From the NCBI GenBank assembly GCA_021325315.1, contig JAJPHK010000174.1, positions 1-48,493 of the forward strand: a DNA stretch of 48,493 nucleotides, given 5' to 3'. Positions 25,301 to 33,348 of the stretch are shown here, in pieces; positions within the stretch are counted from its first letter, which is position 1, and each line of letters starts with the position of its first letter. The notes under the pieces are model-generated. The model searched no databases. It had not been told where the DNA came from and worked only from the letters and a program-made list of their open reading frames with translations. Both the position numbers and the translations under genes were made by a program. This DNA comes from Alphaproteobacteria bacterium (GTDB taxonomy: Bacteria; Pseudomonadota; Alphaproteobacteria; Rhizobiales; Xanthobacteraceae).

Positions 25301-26575
25301 ATGACAAAATCGGGAAATCTGATTCATCGGCCGGTCAAGCGCCGGACCGTCTTGCGCGGTATTGCCGCGGCCGGCGGTTTCGCCGCCGCCGCGCCATATA
25401 TCGGCTACAGCCACGCGGCGGGCGAGGACATCAATATCGGCGTCCTCCTCCCGTTCACCGGCTCGCAGGGTGCCTACGGCCCTGACATGCGTAAGGCCGC
25501 TGACATCACGACCAAGAAGATAAACGATGCCGGCGGCATTCTCGGCGGGCGCAAGTTCAAGCTGTTCTTCGAGGACGACGAGTCGAGCCCGACCGCGGGG
25601 CTCGCCGCTACCAAGAAGCTCCTCGAAATCAACAAATGCGTTTCCGTCATCGGCATCTGGGGAAGCCCCATCGCCATGGCGATCAAACCGGTCTTGGTCG
25701 GCGCCAATACCTGCATGATGGTATCGGGAGCGGCGAACGCGATCACCGAAGGCGACACCAAAGGGCTCGTGTTCCGCTATCAGGCCAAGGCCACGAACTG
25801 GGGCTCAGGCATGGCGCAGGCGATGGTCTCGCGCAAATACAAGACCATTTCCATTCTCGCGCAGCAGAATGCCTTCGTTATCCCGATGATCGATCCCGCC
25901 AAGAAAGTGTTCGAGAAAGCAGGCGTGAAGGTGCTCGACACGGTCATCTACAACCCCGACCAGCCGTCCTACCGGGCGGAAGTGCAGCGCATCTTCGGCG
26001 CAAACCCGGCGCCGGACGCCGTGATGTGCCTCGGTTTGCTCACCGACTTCGTCTCGATCGTGCGCGAAACAACGCGCATGGACGCGAAAAGCAAGATCAT
26101 GGCGCTCTCGATCATGGCCGACGCCGAAGGCCAGTTCCTGAAGGCCGTCGGGCCGGAGGCGGCGGAGGGGATCGAGCACTTCCAGCCGTCGCCGCCGCTC
26201 TCGAGTCCGAGCTACAAGAAGTTCGTGAAACTCATGGGCGCTGACGAAAACGCGATCTTTCTGTTCGCGAGCAACACCCACGACCAGATCTGCACGCTCG
26301 CGATGGCGATGGAGAAGGCGAAAAGCACCGAGTCGCTCGTTTTCACCAAGGAAATCCGTGCGGTCTGCAACCCGCCCGGGGAACTCGTGAACGACGTCGT
26401 CGAGGCGCTCGGCAAGATTCGCGCCGGGACGAAAATCAATTTCGACGGCGCGGGTTCGTCATGCGACTTCGATGCGCAGGGCGACCAGATCAACCGTTCC
26501 TATGCCGTCTTCAAGATCGTTGGCGGTAAGCAGGTGCTGCAGGACGTGATCAAAGAGCCGGAAGTCGCGCTCTAA
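25301..26575 (+). CDS. ABC transporter substrate-binding protein (Leu/Ile/Val or amide type), Tat-exported
   Basis: The 424-residue precursor has a twin-arginine type leader with KRRTVLRGIAAAGGFAAAA, so it is probably exported folded. The mature protein is a type I periplasmic binding fold: INIGVLLPFTGSQGAYGPDMRKAADI, DAGGILGGRKFKLFFEDDESSPTAGLAATKKLLE. This class serves Liv-type importers, and the permease and ATPase genes lie just upstream. It is unusual that the binding protein follows the permeases and the AhpD-like gene. ATG 25301 follows GGGAGGAAAG. Ligand unknown; the pocket sequence does not show a clear amino-acid signature, so an organic acid or amide is equally possible. Confidence 0.92.
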   Translation: MTKSGNLIHRPVKRRTVLRGIAAAGGFAAAAPYIGYSHAAGEDINIGVLLPFTGSQGAYGPDMRKAADITTKKINDAGGILGGRKFKLFFEDDESSPTAGLAATKKLLEINKCVSVIGIWGSPIAMAIKPVLVGANTCMMVSGAANAITEGDTKGLVFRYQAKATNWGSGMAQAMVSRKYKTISILAQQNAFVIPMIDPAKKVFEKAGVKVLDTVIYNPDQPSYRAEVQRIFGANPAPDAVMCLGLLTDFVSIVRETTRMDAKSKIMALSIMADAEGQFLKAVGPEAAEGIEHFQPSPPLSSPSYKKFVKLMGADENAIFLFASNTHDQICTLAMAMEKAKSTESLVFTKEIRAVCNPPGELVNDVVEALGKIRAGTKINFDGAGSSCDFDAQGDQINRSYAVFKIVGGKQVLQDVIKEPEVAL

Positions 26576-26588
26576 TTCGTGCTACTGT

Positions 26589-26613
26589 CCCGCAGCGGCG
26601 GCGCCGCTGCGGG
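26589..26613 (+). terminator. Strong GC stem-loop after the binding-protein gene
   Basis: CCCGCAGCGGC-ggc-GCCGCTGCGGG is a perfect 11-base-pair stem 14 bases after the binding-protein stop and 74 before gfa. No U-tract follows, so it may protect the upstream mRNA or reduce read-through rather than stop all transcription. It could explain excess of binding protein over permease. Confidence 0.5.
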
Positions 26614-26686
26614 AATTCCCGTAGTCGTAGCCGCCTGCAAATTAGAGAGAGGAGCAGCGCGCACGCATAACGAACAGGAGGAGCAA

Positions 26687-27256
26687 ATGGCTGAAAAACT
26701 GCACCCCGTCATCGATAAGGGATTGCCGAAGGAAAGCGCGAGCTTTGAAGGCGGAACGCTCACCTGCAACTGCACGAGTGATCCGGTCAAGGTGAAGATC
26801 AAGGGCCAGATCGCGCATAACCACGCCTGCGGTTGCACGAAATGCTGGAAACCGAAAGGTGCGATTTTCTCCGTCGTCGCCGTCGTCCCGCACGAAAACG
26901 TTTCGGTGTTGGAGAACGGCAAGAAACTGAAAGTCGTGGACGAGAGCGCGCTGATCCGGCGGCATGCCTGCACGAAATGCGGTACGCATATGTTCGGCAC
27001 CGTCGAACGCGATCATCCGTTCAAGGGCCTCGATTTCATTCACCCCGAATTGTTCGACAAACCCGGCTGGTCGCCGCCCGGCTTCGCCGCCTTCGTGTCC
27101 TCGATCATCGAAGCGGGTGTCGCGCCCGAGCGCATGGACGGCATTCGCAAGCAGCTCAAATCGGTCGGCCTTGAGCCTTACGATTGCTTGTCGCCGGGCC
27201 TGATGGATTACATCGCGACCTGGTCGGCGAAGAAATCCGGCGCGCTCGCGGCCTAG
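26687..27256 (+). CDS. gfa: S-(hydroxymethyl)glutathione synthase (glutathione-dependent formaldehyde-activating enzyme)
   Basis: The 189-residue product has the Gfa/CENP-V zinc-binding fold with the expected cysteines: C27 and C29 (LTCNCTS), C48, C50 and C53 (HACGCTKCW), and C95 and C98 ([12 protein letters not shown]). The length matches Paracoccus Gfa. It condenses formaldehyde with glutathione to S-hydroxymethylglutathione, the substrate of class III alcohol dehydrogenase; that dehydrogenase and the esterase are not in the window. Start ATG 26687 follows GGAGGAGCAA. The gene follows the importer operon after a hairpin. With the VanA-like oxygenase, which would release formaldehyde, it forms a coherent detoxification route; formate dehydrogenase lies 17 kb downstream. 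Function assignment is by motif and context. Confidence 0.93.
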   Translation: MAEKLHPVIDKGLPKESASFEGGTLTCNCTSDPVKVKIKGQIAHNHACGCTKCWKPKGAIFSVVAVVPHENVSVLENGKKLKVVDESALIRRHACTKCGTHMFGTVERDHPFKGLDFIHPELFDKPGWSPPGFAAFVSSIIEAGVAPERMDGIRKQLKSVGLEPYDCLSPGLMDYIATWSAKKSGALAA

Positions 27257-27420
27257 TTTTCGGGAGCGAGCGGCCGGGGTCAACCGAAGAAGGCTAAAAC
27301 GTCGGCCCGTACACATTGTCGCACCTTGCCGCGCCTGCGCTGGCAACGGCGCACGCATTTGCCTAACATCGCTCCAAGCCGCTATTGGAGCTGTCCGCAA
27401 GGCGGCGCCGGGAGGAATTG

Positions 27421-28500
27421 ATGCGCTTTGTCACACTTGCCGCCGCATTTCTGTTTTCGTTTTCCGCCGCCGCGCAAACGCCGCCCGGCTATCCCGCCGA
27501 CTACAGCAAGACCGTCGAGGCGGCGAAGAAGGAAGGCAAGCTCATCATTTATGCGACGACCGACGCGGTCGCCGCGACGCCGCTCGTGAAAGATTTCGAA
27601 GCGCTCTATCCCGGCATCTCGGTCGAGTACTCCGACCTCAACTCCACTGAAGTTTACAATCGCTTCATTTCCGAAAGTGCGGCCGGCAGCACCGCCGACC
27701 TGATCTGGTCATCGGCGATGGACTTGCAGGTGAAGCTCGTTTCGGACGGGAAGGCGCTCACCTACGCCTCGCCGGAAATCCCGAACCTGCCGAAATGGGC
27801 GGTGTGGAAGAACGAGGCTTACGGCACGACGAACGAGCCGATCGCCTTCGTCTATAACAAGCGCCTCGTGCCCGCCGCCGAAGTGCCGCAGACGCACACT
27901 GATCTCGAAAAACTCCTCGCTGCGAAGCCCGACTTTTATAAAGGCAAGGTCACGGCCTACGATCCCGAGCGTTCCGGCGTCGGCTATCTCTTTGTCAACG
28001 AAGACGTGAAGAACTGGCCGGAAGCGTGGAATCTCTTCCGCGAATTCGGCAAGACCTCGATCCGTCTTTACACCAGCGCGGGCGCGATGATGGAGCGCGT
28101 AGGCTCCGGCGAGCATCTCATCGGCTACGGAATCTTCGGCTCCTATGCGCTCGGCCGCGCGAAGAAAGACCCCGGCCTCGGCATCGTACTGCCGAAGGAC
28201 TACACGCTGATCACCTCGCGCGTCGCTTTCATCTCAAAGCAGGCGAAAAACCCGAACGCAGCGAAGCTCTTCCTCGACTACATGCTTTCGAAGCGCGGGC
28301 AGACGATCATCGCGAATCAGGCGCTTCTTTATTCCCTGCGCGACGATGTCGACGGGCCCGCGAGCGTGAAGAAAGTGCGCGAGGAAGTCGGCGACAAAGC
28401 GCGCCCGGTCGAGATCGGTCCGGGGTTGCTCGAAAATCTCGATCAAATGACGCGCCTCGCTTTCCTGAAAAAGTGGCAAGCGGCGATGAAGGGACAATAG
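27421..28500 (+). CDS. ABC transporter substrate-binding protein (iron/phosphonate Fbp type)
   Basis: The 359-residue precursor has a signal peptide (MRFVTLAAAFLFSFSAAAQ). The mature protein is a family 1 binding fold as in FbpA/IdiA: YSKTVEAAKKEGKLIIYATTDAVAATPLVKDFEALYPGISVEYSDLNST, and later NEAYGTTNEPIAFVYNKRLVP. This class binds iron(III), sulfate, thiamine, polyamines or aminoethylphosphonate. The paired tyrosines of FbpA are not clearly visible, so iron is possible but unproven. The start ATG 27421 follows GGGAGGAATTG; a TTG at 27385 extends the frame without a better site. It is followed by a large permease and an ATPase, 28 bases and then an overlap, forming a complete importer. Confidence 0.88.
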   Translation: MRFVTLAAAFLFSFSAAAQTPPGYPADYSKTVEAAKKEGKLIIYATTDAVAATPLVKDFEALYPGISVEYSDLNSTEVYNRFISESAAGSTADLIWSSAMDLQVKLVSDGKALTYASPEIPNLPKWAVWKNEAYGTTNEPIAFVYNKRLVPAAEVPQTHTDLEKLLAAKPDFYKGKVTAYDPERSGVGYLFVNEDVKNWPEAWNLFREFGKTSIRLYTSAGAMMERVGSGEHLIGYGIFGSYALGRAKKDPGLGIVLPKDYTLITSRVAFISKQAKNPNAAKLFLDYMLSKRGQTIIANQALLYSLRDDVDGPASVKKVREEVGDKARPVEIGPGLLENLDQMTRLAFLKKWQAAMKGQ

Positions 28501-28528
28501 CCGAACGAAACCGGCGCGGGGACGCTAC

Positions 28529-30199
28529 ATGCCGTATGCGGTAATCCGCTTTTCGGTGCTCGCCGTCATGGCGATCGCGGTGCTCGCGCCGCTTTCGCTC
28601 GTCGGTTACCAGAGTTTCCTGAGCGCGCCGTTTTTCGATTCCATGGCGCGCTTCACGCTGCGCGCCTACCAGTTCGTCTTCGCGGAATCCGATTTCTGGG
28701 TGGCGTTCGGAACGACGCTCATTGTCGCGGGCGGCATGACCGTGATCGCGCTGCCCTTGGGCGCGGCGCTGGCCTTTCTCATGGTGCGGACGGATCTGCC
28801 GGGCCGGGCATGGCTCGAGCCCTTGATCCTGATTCCTCTGTTTGTTTCCGCGGTGGTACTCGCCTTCGGCTACGTCGTGGCACTGGGGCCTGTCGGCATC
28901 ATTTCCACCTGGGTGAAAGGCGCGGTCGGCTTTCTGCCATGGAACATCTATTCGCTCACTTCGCTCGTGGTGATCGCAGGGCTCGCGCATGTGCCGCATG
29001 TCTATCTCTACACGGCGGCGGCGTTGCGCGGATTGGGGAGCGACCTCGAAGAGGCGGCGCGGATTACGGGCGCCAATCCATGGCAGGTCGCGCTCGGCGT
29101 GAGCCTCCCAATGGTGATGCCGTCGATCCTGTTCGCTGGTGTGCTTGTTTTCTTTCTCGGCTTCGAGCTCTTTGGTCTCCCGCTCGTGCTCGGCGATCCG
29201 CAGGGCCTCTTGGTGCTCACCACTTATCTCTACAAGCTCACCAACAAGCTCGGCGTGCCGTCGTATCAGCTGATGGCGGTGGTCGTGGTCGTCATCGTCG
29301 CGGTCACCGCGCCGCTCGTCTACATGCAGCGCGCGCTCTTGAAGCAAGCGCAGCGCTACGTCTCGGTACGCGGGAAGGGGCTCAAGCAAGCTCCGCTCCC
29401 GCTCGGGCCCTGGCGCTGGCTTGCGCTCGCGGCGATCCTGGCGTGGTTCACAGTTACGGTCGTCGTTCCCATCGCCGGCATCACGCTCCGCTCCTTCGTC
29501 GTGAGCTGGGGCGAGGGGGTGAAGCTGCTCGAAGTTCTGACGCTCGATCATTACGCCGAACTGTTCGACTATCCAAATATCGAGCGCGGGATCTTGAACA
29601 CGCTCGGCATCGGCGTTTTCGGCGGGGCGCTCGCGGTCCTTTGCTACACCGCGATCGCGCTCTCTGTGCATCGCTGGCAGTCGGGCTGGACGCGCGTCGT
29701 GGATTATCTCGCGATGGCGCCGCGCGCGATGCCGGGGCTGGTCGCGGGCCTCGCGATGCTGTGGGTGTTCCTGTTCTTCAAGCCGCTTGCGCCGCTTAAG
29801 GCGACGCTGTTTTCGGTGTGGCTGGCCTACACCGTTGTGTGGCTCGCTTACGGCATGCGGCTGATTTCGGGGACGCTCCTGCAGGTCGGGCCGGAGTTGG
29901 AGGAATCCGCGCGTACGATTGGCGCGAGCCCGCTGCGAACGCAGCTTGACGTCACGGTGCCGCTCATCCGCTATGGCATGATCGCAAGCTGGCTTTTGAT
30001 TTTCCTGATTTTCGTGCGCGAGTATTCGACCGGCGTTTATCTCCTCGGTCCCGGCACCGAAGTGATCGGCTCGCTTCTGGTCTCGCTCTGGGGCACGGGT
30101 GCGATCGATCTCGTGTCGGCGCTCTCGGTGGTGAACGTTTTGATGATCGCGCTTGGGCTCGCGGTCGCGTTGCGGATGGGAGTGCGCCTGCATGGCTGA
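28529..30199 (+). CDS. Fused ABC importer permease (FbpB-like, 12 TM)
   Basis: The 556-residue product is a duplicated permease with about 12 helices. Each half carries an EAA loop: EEAARITGANPWQVALGVSLPM in the first and EESARTIGASPLRTQLDVTVPL in the second, both contacting the ATPase. Length and duplication fit FbpB/AfuB-type importers, where one gene replaces two permease subunits. The C-terminal part is hydrophobic and ends in LGLAVALRMGVRLHG. The ATPase start overlaps its stop. No recognised extra domain is visible. Confidence 0.91.
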   Translation: MPYAVIRFSVLAVMAIAVLAPLSLVGYQSFLSAPFFDSMARFTLRAYQFVFAESDFWVAFGTTLIVAGGMTVIALPLGAALAFLMVRTDLPGRAWLEPLILIPLFVSAVVLAFGYVVALGPVGIISTWVKGAVGFLPWNIYSLTSLVVIAGLAHVPHVYLYTAAALRGLGSDLEEAARITGANPWQVALGVSLPMVMPSILFAGVLVFFLGFELFGLPLVLGDPQGLLVLTTYLYKLTNKLGVPSYQLMAVVVVVIVAVTAPLVYMQRALLKQAQRYVSVRGKGLKQAPLPLGPWRWLALAAILAWFTVTVVVPIAGITLRSFVVSWGEGVKLLEVLTLDHYAELFDYPNIERGILNTLGIGVFGGALAVLCYTAIALSVHRWQSGWTRVVDYLAMAPRAMPGLVAGLAMLWVFLFFKPLAPLKATLFSVWLAYTVVWLAYGMRLISGTLLQVGPELEESARTIGASPLRTQLDVTVPLIRYGMIASWLLIFLIFVREYSTGVYLLGPGTEVIGSLLVSLWGTGAIDLVSALSVVNVLMIALGLAVALRMGVRLHG

Positions 30200-31247
30200 C
30201 TTGACGGTGAAAAATCTCGGCTTGCGGCTCGGCGACAACGAAATCCTTCGCGATGTTTCGATGTCGGTGCCGCGCGGAAAGGTCGTGGCGCTTCTCGGGC
30301 CTTCCGGCAGCGGCAAGACGACGTTGCTTCGCGCGGTGGCCGGGCTTGAAACGCCGCATGCCGGTTCGATCAAGATCGGCGAGCGAGCGCTTTATGACGC
30401 CGCGAGCGGCGCAAATTTGCCCGCCGAAAAGCGCGGCCTCGGCCTCGTGTTTCAGTCCTATGCGCTTTGGCCGCATCGCTCCGTCTTCGACAATGTCGCT
30501 TATGGCCTGAAACTGCGCGGAATTTCCTCAGACGAGCGAAAGCGCCGCGTCGAGGCGGCGCTTTCGCAAATCGGGCTTTCGCATCTGGCCGCGCGCTATC
30601 CGCATCAGCTCTCGGGCGGCCAGCAGCAGCGTGTCGCGCTTGCGCGTGCGCTCGTCTACGAGCCGCCGGTCATTCTCCTTGACGAGCCGCTCTCCAATCT
30701 CGACGCCAAGCTGCGCGAGGAGGCGCGCGCTTGGCTCCGGCAGCTCATCGTCTCGCTCGATCTCTCCGCGCTTTGCGTCACCCACGATCAGGTGGAGGCT
30801 ATGGCGATTGCCGACCGTATCGTGCTCCTGAACGGCGGTGAGATCGAGCAGGAGGGAACGCCCGCCGAGCTGTACGAAAAACCGCGCACGCTCTTCGCCG
30901 CGGAATTCATGGGCAGCAACAACCGCCTCGCCGGAGAGAGCGCGGGGGCGGGAAAGTTGAAAATCGGCGACCAAATCATCGAGGGCGCCGCGCGCGGCGA
31001 AATCGCGCCGGGCGCGCCCGCGGTCGGCGTGATCCGCTTGGAGCGCGTGCGCGTATCCGATACCCCGGGCCCCAATCGCATGAAACTCGAATTGAAAACG
31101 CAGATGTATCTCGGCGAACGCTATGAGCTTGTCTTCGCGCTCGGCAAATCCCTCGTCCGCGCCTATGCGGAACGCGGGCTCGCCGAAGGCGCGCATTATG
31201 TTGAGTTTCCGCGCGACGCTTTCTGGATTTTCCCCAGTAAGCGCTAG
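30192..31247 (+). CDS. ABC importer ATPase with TOBE domain (FbpC/PotA-like)
   Basis: The 351-residue product has Walker A GPSGSGKTT, signature LSGGQQQRVALARAL, Walker B VILLDEPLSNLD and switch H in CVTHDQVEAMAIADRI. A C-terminal TOBE-like domain follows the conserved YEKPRTLFAAEFMGSNNRL segment at about residues 230-246. ATG 30192 overlaps the permease stop by eight bases. A sugar, polyamine or iron importer ATPase is suggested by subgroup; with the upstream FbpA/FbpB-like genes an iron(III)-type or phosphonate importer is most likely. A REP-like element follows directly after its stop (31248). Confidence 0.92.
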   Translation: MADLTVKNLGLRLGDNEILRDVSMSVPRGKVVALLGPSGSGKTTLLRAVAGLETPHAGSIKIGERALYDAASGANLPAEKRGLGLVFQSYALWPHRSVFDNVAYGLKLRGISSDERKRRVEAALSQIGLSHLAARYPHQLSGGQQQRVALARALVYEPPVILLDEPLSNLDAKLREEARAWLRQLIVSLDLSALCVTHDQVEAMAIADRIVLLNGGEIEQEGTPAELYEKPRTLFAAEFMGSNNRLAGESAGAGKLKIGDQIIEGAARGEIAPGAPAVGVIRLERVRVSDTPGPNRMKLELKTQMYLGERYELVFALGKSLVRAYAERGLAEGAHYVEFPRDAFWIFPSKR

Positions 31248-31312
31248 CCCTCACCCTTAATCCCTCCCCGCAAGCGGGGGGAGGGAAGCGAGCGTAGCGA
31301 GCGGGTGGGGGA
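31248..31312. repeat. REP-like palindromic element, copy 1
   Basis: Starts at the stop of the ATPase gene. It carries ACCCTTAATCCCTCCCC, a small GCAAGC turn, then a GGGGGGAGGGA arm and the trailing GAAGCGAGCGTAGCGAGCGG and GGTGGGGG. The outer and inner arms can pair (CCCTCACCC with GGGTGGGGG; CCCTCCCC with GGGGGAGGG). Related copies lie at 32717 and 35225 in the same orientation. Confidence 0.75.
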
Positions 31313-31405
31313 ATACTCAACTTTGTTTGCAAAGCTTTGCGCCATCGATCACAATTGGAGAGGGACCGCTGGACAAGCGCTCGTGCCCCTCGCAAGCTGA
31401 AGCCC

Positions 31406-32716
31406 ATGCAGGGTTTGAGAAAAATGGCGGCATCATCGGCTCGCATTGCGGGCCTTTTGTTTGCGCTGTTTCTCTTTCTTCCGGGCGCCGCCGAAGCCCA
31501 GTTGCGCGGCCATGGCGGGCCGGTGCGCTCGCTCGCGATTTCCGCCGACGGAAAAGAAGCGCTTTCCGGCAGCTTCGACACTGCCGCGATCCGCTGGTCG
31601 CTCGCAAAGAGCGCCGCCGAGCAGGTGATGCGTTTTCACGAAGGCGCAGTGAACGCAGTCGCGATCCTGCCCGACGGGCGGCTGGTCACCGCGGGCGCGG
31701 ACGCGAAGATTGCGCTCTGGAAACCCGGCGAAGCGCAGCCCAGCCAGGTTTTTGAGGGACACGAGGCGCCGGTCGTCTCGATCGCGGCTTCCCCGGACGG
31801 GACCTCGATCGCGTCGGCCTCATGGGATCGCACGGTGCGCGTATGGCTGCTAGCAGGCGGCGCGCCCCGTGTTCTCGAAGGCCATCAGATGAACGTGAAC
31901 GGCGTTGCCTTCACTCCGGACGGGAAATCCGTGGTGAGCGTGGGATACGACGCGACTGTCCGCATCTGGCCGCTCGCGGGCGGGACAGCGCCTACCGTCG
32001 TCACGCTGCCGTCGCCGCTGAACGCGATCAGTATCACGCCGAAAGGAGAAATCCTGGTCGGGAGCGCAGACGGAAAAATCCGCTTTCTCTCCGCCAAGGG
32101 CGAGGAGCTCGGCGAGGTCGAGATCGCCCAGTCGCCGGTCATCGCCGTTGCGGCATCTCCGGATGGGAAGCGCGCCGCCGCCGCCACCACCCGCGGCGCC
32201 GTGGGGATCGTCGATGTTGCCGAGAAGAAACTCGCGGCGACGCTCGTCGGCCCCGGTCTGCCGGTTTGGTCGGTCGCCTTCGCGCCCGACAACCGCACGC
32301 TTTACACCGGCGGTGCCGACCGCCTGATCCGCCGCTGGGACGCGGAGAAGGGCGAACCGATCGGCTCCGTCGCCATGAACGGCCCGGAAGATCCGCTCGC
32401 GGCCTATCCCGGCGATCACGGCGCGGAGGTTTTCCGCGCTTGCGTCGCCTGCCACACGCTGAAGCCCGACCAGGGCCCGCGCGCGGGCCCGTCGCTTTCC
32501 GGCATTTTCGGCCGCAAGATCGCGACGCTGCCGGGCTATAATTTCACGCCCGCGCTGAAGAAGCTCGACATCGTCTGGACACCGGAGACGATTTCGAAGC
32601 TGTTCGAAATCGGCCCGGCCGAGTACACGCCGGGCACCAAGATGCCCGAGCAGAAGATCGGCTCGAAGGAAGACCGCGACGCGCTGGTGGAGTTTCTGAA
32701 GAAGGCAACGCGATAG
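31406..32716 (+). CDS. WD40 beta-propeller fused to cytochrome c
   Basis: The 436-residue precursor has a signal segment around residues 8-30 (IAGLLFALFLFLPGAAEA). Seven WD40-like blades follow (first LRGHGGPVRSLAISADGKEA; third ending WDRTVRVW; last VWSVAFAPDNRTLYTGGADR), enough to close a seven-bladed propeller. The C-terminal domain of about 95 residues is a class I cytochrome c with CVACH and a later methionine (GTKMPEQKI). A periplasmic location follows from the heme motif. Bacterial WD40 plus heme fusions are known in Rhizobiales, but the role is poorly defined; a scaffold or electron-transfer subunit is plausible. Start may be ATG 31424, which has a slightly better upstream purine run. 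The gene is flanked by REP-like elements on both sides, with no operon partner. Confidence 0.85.
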   Translation: MQGLRKMAASSARIAGLLFALFLFLPGAAEAQLRGHGGPVRSLAISADGKEALSGSFDTAAIRWSLAKSAAEQVMRFHEGAVNAVAILPDGRLVTAGADAKIALWKPGEAQPSQVFEGHEAPVVSIAASPDGTSIASASWDRTVRVWLLAGGAPRVLEGHQMNVNGVAFTPDGKSVVSVGYDATVRIWPLAGGTAPTVVTLPSPLNAISITPKGEILVGSADGKIRFLSAKGEELGEVEIAQSPVIAVAASPDGKRAAAATTRGAVGIVDVAEKKLAATLVGPGLPVWSVAFAPDNRTLYTGGADRLIRRWDAEKGEPIGSVAMNGPEDPLAAYPGDHGAEVFRACVACHTLKPDQGPRAGPSLSGIFGRKIATLPGYNFTPALKKLDIVWTPETISKLFEIGPAEYTPGTKMPEQKIGSKEDRDALVEFLKKATR

Positions 32717-32760
32717 CCCCCACCCTTAATCCCTCCCCCGCAAGCGGGTGGGGAAAGGAG
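32717..32760. repeat. REP-like palindromic element, copy 2 (short)
   Basis: Begins one base after the WD40-cytochrome stop: CCCCCACCCTTAATCCCTCC, then GCAAGCGGGTGGGG. It shares the first 30 bases with copy 1 but lacks the GAAGCGAGCGTAGCGAGCGG part, so it looks truncated or an internal deletion. Confidence 0.7.
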
Positions 32761-32810
32761 CCTGCTCTGCGCTTACCCGCCGCAGGCACGGAACAAAATT
32801 TTACCCTGGA

Positions 32811-32837
32811 TGTCACACCGGCGGTGTCTCGCTCGTC
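32811..32837 (+). promoter_or_regulatory. ECF41-type promoter (TGTCACA-N16-CGTC)
   Basis: TGTCACA (32811-32817), exactly 16 bases, then CGTC (32834-32837), 40 bases before the AhpD-like gene. This is the motif reported for ECF41 sigma factors (TGTCACA-N16-CGTC). The sigma gene itself lies in the operon it precedes, so positive autoregulation is expected. Confidence 0.88.
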
Positions 32838-32877
32838 ATGATGTCGGAACCAAAAAATCCAGTGAAAGGAACCCATC

Positions 32878-33348
32878 ATGACCAGCCAAATGAACCCCTT
32901 CGCCGCCGCCCCTGCACAGATGAAGGAATGGCATCGCGCCTCGCTCGCGATCGCCGGGAGCCTGGACCCGAAGCTCGTGCATCTCGTCGAGATCCGCGCC
33001 TCGCAGATCAACGGCTGCGCCAACTGCCTCAACATGCACACCGTTTTTGCGCGCGAAAACGGCGAAACCGAGCAGCGCATCAACTTGCTTCCGGCCTGGC
33101 GCGAGGCTCCCTGTTACACCGACCGCGAACGTGCCGCGCTCGCCTGGACCGAGGCGCTGACAAAGCTCTCCGAAGGCCATGCGCACAAAAGCGCCTATGA
33201 AGCGTTGAAGGCACAGTTCACGGAGGAAGAACAGGTGAAACTCACACTGATGGTCAACGTCATCAACGGCTGGAACCGCCTCGCGGTCGGCTTCGGCCTG
33301 TGGGCCGATCCGGCGCAGGTCAAGGCCATGAACAAAGCGGCCGCCTGA
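32878..33348 (+). CDS. AhpD-like carboxymuconolactone decarboxylase family protein (ECF41 partner)
   Basis: The 156-residue product has the AhpD motif C47-x2-C50 with H54 (GCANCLNMHT), preceded by KLVHLVEIRASQIN. It belongs to the carboxymuconolactone-decarboxylase superfamily; peroxide reduction by thiol chemistry is the common biochemical activity of such CxxC members. The stop overlaps the ECF41 start by one base (TGATG), and the pair sits behind an ECF41-type promoter. Carboxymuconolactone decarboxylases, oxidoreductases and epimerases (COE genes) are the established genomic partners and targets of ECF41. Substrate unknown. ATG 32878 has AAAGGAACCC upstream. Confidence 0.88.
   Translation: MTSQMNPFAAAPAQMKEWHRASLAIAGSLDPKLVHLVEIRASQINGCANCLNMHTVFARENGETEQRINLLPAWREAPCYTDRERAALAWTEALTKLSEGHAHKSAYEALKAQFTEEEQVKLTLMVNVINGWNRLAVGFGLWADPAQVKAMNKAAA

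Noticed and set aside
28307-30373. Very long open frame on the minus strand opposite the permease and ATPase genes
   Set aside because: Rich in Arg, Asp, His and Glu, no family-like sequence and no ribosome site; a typical antisense shadow of high-GC coding DNA.
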